From assembly GCA_028288545.1 (NCBI GenBank), contig JAQBNQ010000266.1:1-5371 (forward strand): a stretch of 5,371 bases of DNA. The letters are read 5' to 3'. The notes under the pieces were generated by a model that made no database searches, was not told where the DNA came from, and saw nothing but the letters and a program-made list of their open reading frames with translations. Both the position numbers and the translations under genes were made by a program. Origin of the DNA: Bacteroidota bacterium (GTDB taxonomy: Bacteria; Bacteroidota; Bacteroidia; Chitinophagales; LD1). This document shows, piece by piece, positions 1 to 5,371 of the stretch; within the stretch, counting starts at the first letter, position 1, and every line of letters starts with the position of its first letter.

Positions 1-31
1 GGGTTTAAGCGGCATAATATTTTAAAAGTGC

Positions 32-1039
32 CTACCTGCTTTGAATGTATTTTAAACACAGATCAATAGTTGCCTCAATTCCCTTTTTATGAGTGCGTTC
101 TACCCCATGCGAAGCAGCTACGCCGGGCCCTATCAGCGCAACTTTATAGTCCTTTCCCGCTCTTAATGCGGCGCTGCCATCGCTGCCATAATAAGGGTAC
201 ACGTCTATGGCAAAGGGTATTTTATTTTTCTCGGCTAACTGCACCAATTTTTTCCTGAATCCATAATCATAAGGCCCCGACGAATCTTTTGCGCATATAG
301 AGCACTTTACTTCGTTGCCCTCACAGGCATCGCCTAAAACGCCCATGTCAATAACCAATAGTTCATTAACTGAATCACTATATCCTACAGTTCCGCCGTG
401 CCCTACTTCTTCGTAGTTGGAGAAAAATAATTCCACATCGGGCATAATATTTTTCTGTTTGCAATACCGGGCAATTTCAAATAAAACAAAGCAACCGGCC
501 TTGTTATCCATAAAGCGCGATTTTATAAATCCACTTTTATACTCGCGGTATCGTGGTTCAAAGGCTACGATATCACCAACATTTATACCCAACTTAGTTA
601 CATTCTCTTTCGAATACACCTCTTCATCCAACCGGATATGCATATTATATATGGTGCGGTTTTGTGTTTCCCTATCCTTATTAGCATGGGCCGATGGATT
701 ATCAAAAAGTAAGGTGCCGGTATAAACTTTATCCTTTAGGGTAATAATATTTACATATTCTCCTTCAGCACTCGTTAGCAGTAGGCCGCCGATCGGACTA
801 AAATTCAAGGTCCCGTCCTTTTTGATGCCCGAAACAATAGCGCCTAAGGTATCAACGTGGGCGGTAATAGCCAGCGTAGGCTTTTTTCCGAGGCTGCACT
901 TTACCGCGCCCTTATTGGTGTACTCGGGCTTATAGCCGATACCTTTCAGGTAATCAAAAATATATTTACAGGCTTCGGCCGTATAGCCGCTGGGCGAATC
1001 AATGTTTACTAATTCTTCAAGGGATTTATAGTTAGCCAT
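32..1039 (-). CDS. M42-family metallopeptidase (aminopeptidase-like)
   Basis: This 335-residue protein is predicted to be a cytosolic, two-metal aminopeptidase of the M42 family (glutamyl aminopeptidase / TET type), releasing N-terminal residues from peptides. The family's metal and catalytic positions are all visible: H61 and D63 in AHVDTLG, D178 in SRFMDNKAG, the Glu pair E210-E211 in NYEEVGHGG, D231 in VIDMG, and H311 in ASHGVERTH. No signal peptide or membrane segment is seen. The length is usual for the family. One variation is DNK where many members have DDR or DDK after the bridging Asp. The EEVGHGG form resembles the subgroup linked to the osmoprotectant NAGGN pathway, but no partner genes of that pathway are in view, so that assignment is weak. 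The ATG start gives the expected N-terminus (LEELVNIDSPSG). The gene stands alone, diverges from the VOC gene and has a promoter candidate at 1081-1111. Family assignment is firm; the physiological substrate is unknown. Confidence 0.93.
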   Translation of the reverse strand: MANYKSLEELVNIDSPSGYTAEACKYIFDYLKGIGYKPEYTNKGAVKCSLGKKPTLAITAHVDTLGAIVSGIKKDGTLNFSPIGGLLLTSAEGEYVNIITLKDKVYTGTLLFDNPSAHANKDRETQNRTIYNMHIRLDEEVYSKENVTKLGINVGDIVAFEPRYREYKSGFIKSRFMDNKAGCFVLFEIARYCKQKNIMPDVELFFSNYEEVGHGGTVGYSDSVNELLVIDMGVLGDACEGNEVKCSICAKDSSGPYDYGFRKKLVQLAEKNKIPFAIDVYPYYGSDGSAALRAGKDYKVALIGPGVAASHGVERTHKKGIEATIDLCLKYIQSR

Positions 1040-1080
1040 AAATTGGATAAATTAAAAAAAAGCATTTTTACAAGATTCAC

Positions 1081-1111
1081 CAAAGATGTGGTTTGTTGGT
1101 AGAATTTCAAA
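1081..1111 (-). promoter_or_regulatory. Bacteroidota-type promoter candidate for the M42 peptidase gene
   Basis: Read on the minus strand, TTTG (1111-1108) is followed after exactly 19 nt by CATCTTTG (1088-1081). The latter matches the Bacteroidota -7 consensus TAnnTTTG except at its first base, and the spacing fits the -33/-7 arrangement. Transcription would start near 1075, giving a leader of about 36 nt before the ATG at 1039. It was found by eye and is not verified. Confidence 0.5.
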
Positions 1112-1218
1112 TCTTATTGAAATAGACACACTTAAGGTTTGTAGAACAAATAATCTATTCGTCGTAATTAACCCGCTAAATGCCGTATTTACCCCTCGCA
1201 ACTTTAAAATAATGAAAG

Positions 1219-1226
1219 TACTTTTG
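1219..1226 (+). promoter_or_regulatory. Bacteroidota -7 element candidate for the VOC gene
   Basis: TACTTTTG is a perfect match to the Bacteroidota -7 consensus TAnnTTTG and lies 52 nt upstream of the ATG at 1279, which implies a leader of roughly 45 nt. No good TTTG is present at the usual -33 distance (around 1196-1199 reads TCGC), so the promoter may be weak or activator-dependent, or the match may be chance. Confidence 0.4.
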
Positions 1227-1278
1227 TGTTCGATACGAGCGGATTGCAACATAGTTAAAAACAAAAAACAAACAGATC

Positions 1279-1707
1279 ATGGCAGCATTAAATCCTTATT
1301 TAGGCTTCGGCGGTAATTGCGAAGAGGCGTTTAATTTCTACAAGACAGTATTTGGCGGAGAATTCCAAACAATTATGAGGTACAAAGAAGTACCTGCGGA
1401 TATGCCAATGCCGCCAACCGAAGGCGAAAAACTGGTACATATTTCATTGCCTATTGGCAAAGGCACCATTCTAATGGGCAGCGATAAACCGTCGTCAATG
1501 GGACCCGTAACCACGGGCGATAATTTTACTATTTCAATTACTACCGAAAGCAACGAAGAAACCACCAGTTTATTCAAGGGTCTTTCAGCTGGCGGTAAGG
1601 TAACAATGCCTTTGGCAAAAACTTTTTACAGCGAGAATTTCGGAATGCTGGTAGATAAGTTTGGAGTACAATGGATGGTAAATTTTGACCTGAATCAACC
1701 AACGTAA
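1279..1707 (+). CDS. PhnB-like VOC family protein (glyoxalase/bleomycin-resistance fold)
   Basis: This 142-residue protein belongs to the vicinal oxygen chelate superfamily, in the PhnB-like group sometimes annotated as 3-demethylubiquinone-9 3-methyltransferase domain proteins. The opening PYLGFGGNCEEAFNFYKTVFGGE (residues 6-28) is typical of the first beta-alpha-beta-beta-beta module. It is followed by HISLPIGKGTILMGSD (54-69). The second module starts near residue 80 and ends in the characteristic block around residues 105-135 (GGKVTMPL, TFYSENFG, DKFGVQWMVN). The length is normal for a single-domain member, and a dimer would form the active site. Members of this group often lack a complete metal triad and their reactions are mostly unknown, so no substrate is proposed. 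The start follows an A-rich leader with no Shine-Dalgarno sequence. The gene is monocistronic and converges on the glycosyltransferase gene to its right with a 27-bp gap, in which I see no clear terminator hairpin. It shows no evident link to the glycan genes. Confidence 0.92.
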   Translation: MAALNPYLGFGGNCEEAFNFYKTVFGGEFQTIMRYKEVPADMPMPPTEGEKLVHISLPIGKGTILMGSDKPSSMGPVTTGDNFTISITTESNEETTSLFKGLSAGGKVTMPLAKTFYSENFGMLVDKFGVQWMVNFDLNQPT

Positions 1708-1734
1708 TATTGGAAAGTAGCCGATTGCCTCTGT

Positions 1735-2769
1735 CTAATCTATATTAAAGGATATCTCTTCAAATGTGGTGTCGGCAAAGCCCCAGCTGCTTTTGTTAAA
1801 GTTATAGGAGGTTCTATCTGTCAGTAATTGCATAGCAGTTTCTGAAACTATATCCCAACCTATACCGGGTTTTTGGTTAATGAAATTTACTTTCTCCAAT
1901 GCTGTCATCGATTCCCATCCATTGTAATGATCGATGTGATAAATACAAGCCCTGGGCGGAAAAATGGCCTGGTTCAGGCCACTGGCCTTCGCAGCAATTA
2001 CACCCATACTGTCTATATGAATTGAGTAAAGATCTAATTCGGGATAACCTTGAATTTTCAACCATGCATCGCGGTGCATCATTGTAAAATCTCCACAAGC
2101 CTTTGTGTCCAGCGAATAAAACTCCAACTCAAGCGGCGTAAAATATCTTTTGCGTCTGAATGCACTAATCCGGTTAATGATTTTAGCCAGCCAACGGTAG
2201 TTATATACCCAGGCCGGCATAATACCCATATTCATCAACTCCCCATCAAACCCCAGGCGACGGATAATATTGTGGGCGCCAAATTCAAGCTGCTTTTCAA
2301 CACTCCATGTTTCGTCAACCGCGGCCGGTATATCGCAGCGATTAGTCCGGTAAAAATTATTTTTATCCAGGTTTTGTTGAACAAGATACTCCATCAACTC
2401 ATTCGAAAATAGAACATCAACATTCGTACAAAGCACAAAATCAGCCTTTGCCCTTCTGATGCCAACATTTTTGGCAATCATTTGATACAGCGGAAGTTTA
2501 TCCGAAAAGCGGAATTGCTTGTGTACTTCATTTGGCACAATTATATACCGTAACGAAAGAAAGTCATCGGCTTTTGGTTTGGGAAGCACCTCGTTTAACA
2601 AGGTGTTTTCTGCCGGTGGATTCCATTCTACAATGATCAACTCCATTGACAATTTGAACTTATTAGCCTGGGCAATCAGGCCATTTACAAACATGCGCAT
2701 TCGCTTACCCATGTTCTCGCCATGGTTGTCGTTACGTGATGCTGCAATGATAGAAATGTAGGGCTTCAT
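1735..2769 (-). CDS. GT-A-like glycosyltransferase, paralog 1 (second gene of pair)
   Basis: This 344-residue protein is a predicted cytosolic or peripheral-membrane glycosyltransferase of GT-A (family 2-like) type, transferring a sugar from a nucleotide-sugar donor to an unknown acceptor. It begins with a beta strand and the signature ASRNDN (residues 10-15), then LIIVEWNPP (44-52). Next come IAKNVGIRRA (98-107) and the metal-motif position TNVD (115-118), which reads N-x-D rather than DxD. The C-terminal half carries GDFTMMHRDAW (226-236) followed by GYPE, which recalls the galactosyltransferase C-terminal (GT7C-like) block. It also has HIDS (251-254), YHIDH (277-281) and the tail SSWGF...FEE (328-338). 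Residues 186-208 are rich in aromatic and basic residues (WVYNYRWLAKIINRISAFRRK). It is the most divergent of the three paralogs: by hand, 24 of 58 residues match paralog 2 across the IAKN region. Its ATG overlaps the stop of paralog 2 by one base, so the pair is almost certainly one operon. Confidence 0.85.
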   Translation of the reverse strand: MKPYISIIAASRNDNHGENMGKRMRMFVNGLIAQANKFKLSMELIIVEWNPPAENTLLNEVLPKPKADDFLSLRYIIVPNEVHKQFRFSDKLPLYQMIAKNVGIRRAKADFVLCTNVDVLFSNELMEYLVQQNLDKNNFYRTNRCDIPAAVDETWSVEKQLEFGAHNIIRRLGFDGELMNMGIMPAWVYNYRWLAKIINRISAFRRKRYFTPLELEFYSLDTKACGDFTMMHRDAWLKIQGYPELDLYSIHIDSMGVIAAKASGLNQAIFPPRACIYHIDHYNGWESMTALEKVNFINQKPGIGWDIVSETAMQLLTDRTSYNFNKSSWGFADTTFEEISFNID

Positions 2770-2782
2770 TAATTTTCCTTTA
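2767..2782 (-). promoter_or_regulatory. TAATG stop/start overlap with SD-like site
   Basis: On the minus strand the stop of paralog 2 and the start of paralog 1 share a base in TAATG (2771-2767). An AAAGGA sequence (2781-2776), inside the last codons of paralog 2, lies 6 nt before the ATG. A Shine-Dalgarno-like site this good is absent before the other starts in the window. This fits re-initiation or translational coupling of paralog 1. Confidence 0.55.
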
Positions 2783-3785
2783 CCAAAATTTCCTCAAATG
2801 TTTCGTTACTAAATCCCCATGTCTCCGTGTTGTAAATTTTGGCCTGTTTATTTTGCTCCATCCAATTCGCATCTTCAAGAAACTGCCGGTACATTTTTTC
2901 AACTTCCTCATCTGCCTGGCCCGAACTGAACCTGCGGCCATGATCCTGGTGATATGCCGGGTAAAAGAATACAAATTCCTTTAAACCCGAAAACTTTGCC
3001 ATAGCCACAGCAATTGAATCTGTGTGAACGGGAAGAAAAGTGTTTTCAGGATTGCCATGTATTTTATACCAGCTATTTCGGTGCATCAGCAAAAAATCTC
3101 CGCCACCATTGGTGTGAATTCTATATGGCATCGGATACGCCGAACTTCTTTGGTGATACCTTGCCTCATAGGCTTTTTTGCCCGAAATAAGCGCCGTTTT
3201 TATTTTGGCCCATAATAATTTTAAAAAGAAAAAGGGTTGAGACTTAATTTCAAAATCATAACCCCGGGTGTGTATAACAAAAATTCTTTTCCGCACTTCT
3301 TCCAGGTCATCCATGGTTACAGCTTTGCCAATAGCCTTATAATCACAACGGTCTACACGATAGTAATGGTCACTTTGCAATTTTTGCCGGGCGATATAAT
3401 TCAGGATGGAAGGATCCAGCAATATGTCAGGATTGCCGGCCAGGATATACTCGCCTGTAGCGCGGCGTATTCCTATATTTTTCGCAATGTATTCGTACAT
3501 CGGAATTTTTCTTTTTAAGCCATCCATGGATACTTTTTCGTGAAAAGCTTTAGGCACGGTAATTATTCTGTAGTCCACGTTACTTGCTTTTGGAAAAGTA
3601 ACTGCCTCTAAAAGTGAAGGTCTTTCCTCAACCGGATTGTAGTTTACTATAATAAACTCTGCCTTTAATCCATATCGGTTAGCATAACCATCAAACCAGG
3701 TAATACAGTTTTGCAAGCGCTCTTCAAAATCACCCCCGTAATTATCATTTCGCGCAGCAACTACTACCGATAGGTAATATTTCAT
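2769..3785 (-). CDS. GT-A-like glycosyltransferase, paralog 2 (first gene of pair)
   Basis: This 338-residue protein is a predicted nucleotide-sugar-dependent glycosyltransferase. Motifs in order: VVVAARNDNYGG (residues 7-18), FIIVNYNP (44-51), KIPMYEYIAKNIGIRRATGEYILAGNPDILLDP (93-125), with N118-P-D120 at the usual DxD position. These are followed by GGDFLLMHRNSW (228-239), HTDS (254-257), YHQDHGRR (278-285) and ETWGF...TFEE (321-332). A hydrophobic and basic stretch at 183-204 (QPFFFLKLLWAKIK onward) may be an amphipathic helix for membrane contact. There is no signal peptide or full membrane span. It resembles paralog 3 (37 of 58 residues identical by hand around the IAKN block) more than paralog 1. 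The ATG at 3785 gives the conserved N-terminus and has no Shine-Dalgarno sequence. It diverges from the methyltransferase gene across 61 bp and is followed by paralog 1 with a one-base overlap. The donor and acceptor cannot be inferred from the sequence. Confidence 0.87.
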   Translation of the reverse strand: MKYYLSVVVAARNDNYGGDFEERLQNCITWFDGYANRYGLKAEFIIVNYNPVEERPSLLEAVTFPKASNVDYRIITVPKAFHEKVSMDGLKRKIPMYEYIAKNIGIRRATGEYILAGNPDILLDPSILNYIARQKLQSDHYYRVDRCDYKAIGKAVTMDDLEEVRKRIFVIHTRGYDFEIKSQPFFFLKLLWAKIKTALISGKKAYEARYHQRSSAYPMPYRIHTNGGGDFLLMHRNSWYKIHGNPENTFLPVHTDSIAVAMAKFSGLKEFVFFYPAYHQDHGRRFSSGQADEEVEKMYRQFLEDANWMEQNKQAKIYNTETWGFSNETFEEILVKEN

Positions 3786-3846
3786 GGTAATAAATATACG
3801 GGTGAAGTAAAAACAAATATTTTAGTCCTTCAATACAGCGGTGGTT
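3786..3846. promoter_or_regulatory. Short divergent spacer between glycosyltransferase pair and methyltransferase
   Basis: This 61-bp AT-rich spacer separates outward-facing genes and should hold, or lie next to, both promoters. One-mismatch matches to TAnnTTTG overlap on opposite strands: AATATTTG on the minus strand (3821-3814) and TATTTTAG on the plus strand (3819-3826). Neither has a convincing -33 TTTG at the right distance, so both are weak candidates. If both are real, the two promoters would compete for the same DNA. Confidence 0.25.
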
Positions 3847-4554
3847 ATGTCTAAAGATTTCTTTGAGCAGAACAAAAATTGGTGGAGCAGGCTACCCGAA
3901 GGTTCGGGCCGCCGGCGGGTAGAAACTTTAATGAAATACCCCGATTGGTGGCTAAAGTTCAAATACAAACGCTTTAAAAAATTTTGGGAACATGAGCGGG
4001 GCTGGGAATATGAAAAGTATTCCGTAATGTTTAAGGATAGAGATGTACTGGAAATTGGCGGAGGACTGGGCAACGACGGAATGACCTATGCAAAAACTGC
4101 GAGGTCCTATACTTATGCCGAGATCAAAAATGTACAACTTGAATTTTTAAAACGCATTACCGCTCTGTTTAACGTTCATAATGCAAAATTTGAATTGATG
4201 GATTCAATTACCCATCAGTTTCCAAATAGTTATAATGCATTTTTGGCTCATGGCGTATTGCATCACGTACCCTTTGAGGTGGCCAAAGTAGAGTTTGACA
4301 ATATTGACAAATATTTATTGCCCGGCAGTAAAGCAGTTTTTTTGATGTACCCAAAACAGAGATGGGAAGCAAGCAATAAACCCTCGTTTGAAGAATTTGG
4401 AAAATTTACTGACGGTGGGTGCCCCTGGGCAGAATATTACGATGAGACGAAAATGAAGGACCTTGTGGGGCCGGGGTATGTTTTAGATAACACTAAACTA
4501 TGGGGTGAGGGTAATATTGAGTTTGTGAATTTCGAGTTTACTAAAAGGGCCTGA
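3847..4554 (+). CDS. Class I SAM-dependent methyltransferase
   Basis: This 235-residue protein is a predicted S-adenosylmethionine-dependent methyltransferase with a Rossmann-like fold. Motif I is VLEIGGGLG (residues 67-75) for SAM binding. An acidic residue after the second strand is E92 in YAEIK, and D119 in LMDS fits the adenine-contact region. The post-motif block is HGVLHHVP (135-142), as in Methyltransf_11/25-type enzymes acting on small molecules, sugars or lipids. The N-terminal 60 residues are unusually rich in Trp and basic residues (W12, W13, W34, W35, W47, W53), and a GCPWAEYYDE segment (191-200) precedes the C-terminal strands. I chose ATG 3847 rather than the in-frame GTG at 3841, because MSKDFFEQNKNWW is a natural start and nothing upstream favours GTG. 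It is the only plus-strand gene in the glycosyltransferase cluster, divergent from paralog 2 and convergent with paralog 3 across 17 bp. Modification of a glycan or its precursor is a reasonable inference from context, but the substrate is unknown. Confidence 0.85.
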   Translation: MSKDFFEQNKNWWSRLPEGSGRRRVETLMKYPDWWLKFKYKRFKKFWEHERGWEYEKYSVMFKDRDVLEIGGGLGNDGMTYAKTARSYTYAEIKNVQLEFLKRITALFNVHNAKFELMDSITHQFPNSYNAFLAHGVLHHVPFEVAKVEFDNIDKYLLPGSKAVFLMYPKQRWEASNKPSFEEFGKFTDGGCPWAEYYDETKMKDLVGPGYVLDNTKLWGEGNIEFVNFEFTKRA

Positions 4555-4571
4555 TTAACTTTTTGGACCTG

Positions 4572-5371
4572 TTACTTTAAGGTTTCTTCTTCAAAGACTT
4601 CATTAACCGATCCCCAGTTATCGTCGTTGTAAATAATGGCCTTGCCCATTTTTTGCATCTGCCTTCCGTCCTCCTCAAACTTCATGTAAGCAGCAAAAAT
4701 ATCCGCGTCCGAATTATCTGCTGTAAATCTACGGCCATGGTCCTGGTGGTAAACAGGCTCAAAAAAAACAACTTCCGTAATTCCCGAAAAATAGGCCGTA
4801 GCAACGGTAAAGGCATCAGTGTGCATAGGTAAATAAGTGCCTTCAGGGTGCCCCTTTAATTTAGCCCAGGCCCTGTTGTGCATCATAATAAAATCTCCAC
4901 TGCAGTTACAGTGCATATTAAATTCAATGTTGTTATACTTTACCTGTATGTCAAATTTGTTCACCAGTTTTTCAAAAGGGATTATCCGAAATTCATAAAA
5001 GAGCCTTGCCCTGTTTTTTAAATAAAGCAAAATTGTTTTTAGGGTTGAAAAAGTACCCGGTTCAATGGTATAAGTAAAGCCCTTAAGAAAGAACCTGAAC
5101 ACCCGGGAGCGGATTTTCTGAAGGTCCTCTGCAGGATCAATTTGATCAAGGCCTTTCAGGTAATCGGCTCTGTTTACCCGGTAATAACAGTCCGCGCTCA
5201 ATTGATGCTTCGCAATTTTTTGTATGATGGCCGGATCCATCAAAATATCCGGGTTGGCTGCCAGGATAAACTCTCCCCTGTCTCTTCGCACTCCAATATT
5301 TTTTGCCACGTATTCGTAATAGGGTATCTTCTTCCGAACCTTAACATCGGAAAGCTTTTCGAGAAATGACT
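4572..5371 (-). CDS. GT-A-like glycosyltransferase, paralog 3 (5' end beyond the window)
   Basis: This is the C-terminal 265 residues of a third glycosyltransferase of the same family. The frame is open to the right edge. The in-frame GTG at 5309 is not the start, because residues encoded upstream of it (5369-5310, including FLEKLSDVKVRKKIPYYEY) align with residues 81-99 of paralog 2. About 80 N-terminal residues should lie outside the window. Numbering from the first full visible codon, it shows VAKNIGVRR (21-29), NPDILMDP (39-46, again N-x-D), SGDFIMMHNRAW (157-168), HTDA (183-186), YHQDHGRR (207-214) and NWGS...FEE (251-261). Its middle segment (about 86-130) is longer and rich in aromatic and basic residues (FRFFLKGF, LLYLKNRARLFYEFR). 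It has HNR where paralogs 1 and 2 have HRD or HRN, and WGS instead of WGF. Its stop is 17 bp from the stop of the convergent methyltransferase gene. Confidence 0.85.
   Translation of the reverse strand, partial: SFLEKLSDVKVRKKIPYYEYVAKNIGVRRDRGEFILAANPDILMDPAIIQKIAKHQLSADCYYRVNRADYLKGLDQIDPAEDLQKIRSRVFRFFLKGFTYTIEPGTFSTLKTILLYLKNRARLFYEFRIIPFEKLVNKFDIQVKYNNIEFNMHCNCSGDFIMMHNRAWAKLKGHPEGTYLPMHTDAFTVATAYFSGITEVVFFEPVYHQDHGRRFTADNSDADIFAAYMKFEEDGRQMQKMGKAIIYNDDNWGSVNEVFEEETLK

Larger units (their letters stand above)
1040..1278. promoter_or_regulatory. Divergent intergenic region between the M42 and VOC genes
   Basis: This 239-bp AT-rich spacer separates two genes read outward from it, so it must carry both promoters. 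Candidates for each are listed separately. Short frames on both strands cross it, but they have no recognisable protein character and overlap the promoter candidates. The leader of the M42 gene contains a run of eight A (1054-1061), which is U-rich in its mRNA. The leader of the VOC gene just before 1279 is A-rich, as is common in Bacteroidota. No hairpin with a convincing GC stem, riboswitch-like structure or operator palindrome was seen. Confidence 0.6.

Noticed and set aside
1053..1070. A/T-only inverted repeat TAAAAA/TTTTTA as a terminator or attenuator
   Set aside because: It has no GC pairs and lies in the proposed leader of the M42 gene; such repeats are expected by chance in AT-rich spacers.
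1052..1316. Small overlapping frames on both strands of the intergenic region (1052-1264 minus, 1086-1316 plus)
   Set aside because: They are mutual antisense shadows, cross promoter candidates and the VOC start, and show no recognisable domain or leader.
2050..2412. 120-codon plus-strand frame antisense to glycosyltransferase paralog 1
   Set aside because: It lies wholly inside a well-supported coding gene and its translation has no domain character. The same applies to the plus-strand frames at 417-725, 2519-2761, 3024-3215 and 3237-3518.
3841..3846. GTG start for the methyltransferase, two codons upstream of the ATG
   Set aside because: ATG at 3847 is in frame, gives a natural N-terminus and needs no rare start; nothing like a ribosome site favours the GTG.
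4546..4578. Imperfect inverted repeat AGGGCC/GGACCT between the convergent methyltransferase and paralog 3 genes as a terminator
   Set aside because: The stem is only six pairs with an internal mismatch, overlaps the methyltransferase stop, and has no U-tract placed correctly for either strand.
2936..4757. Similar DNA at 2936-2962 and 4733-4757 as a mobile-element repeat
   Set aside because: Both encode the conserved YHQDHGRR motif of paralogs 2 and 3, so the similarity is explained by shared ancestry of the genes.
4572..5309. Complete 245-residue gene starting at GTG 5309
   Set aside because: Homology with paralog 2 continues upstream of that codon to the window edge, so it is an internal Val codon.

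Overview
The window looks like chromosomal DNA from a Bacteroidota bacterium, possibly of the Sphingobacteriaceae (for example Mucilaginibacter-like); this is an inference. The reasons are the moderately AT-rich composition, A-rich leaders mostly lacking a Shine-Dalgarno sequence, and promoter candidates matching the Bacteroidota type (TTTG about 19 nt ahead of TAnnTTTG). No rRNA, tRNA, CRISPR array, insertion sequence or recombination site is visible.

Left part (1-1707): two ordinary housekeeping-type genes diverge from a 239-bp intergenic region. An M42-family metallo-aminopeptidase gene runs leftward and has a complete set of metal and catalytic residues. A small PhnB-like VOC (glyoxalase fold) gene runs rightward. 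Each has a plausible promoter.

Right part (1735-5371): this is a glycosylation-type cluster. Three related GT-A-like glycosyltransferase genes lie on the minus strand (1735-2769, 2769-3785, and 4572 to beyond the right edge). The first two are read in the order 3785 to 1735, overlap by one base (TAATG) and are probably translationally coupled. A class I SAM-dependent methyltransferase gene (3847-4554) sits between the second and third glycosyltransferase genes on the plus strand. It interrupts what would otherwise be a three-gene tandem array.

How they may work together: the three glycosyltransferases share an unusual set of motifs. These are an N-terminal RNDN, an N-x-D in place of the usual DxD, a GDF-x-MMH block, H-x-D, YH-x-DH and a C-terminal WG[F/S]...FEE tail. 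A family of paralogous transferases next to a methyltransferase suggests synthesis and methylation of a surface glycan or glycoconjugate. The substrate cannot be told from the sequence. This paralog family is the part of the window most worth following up.
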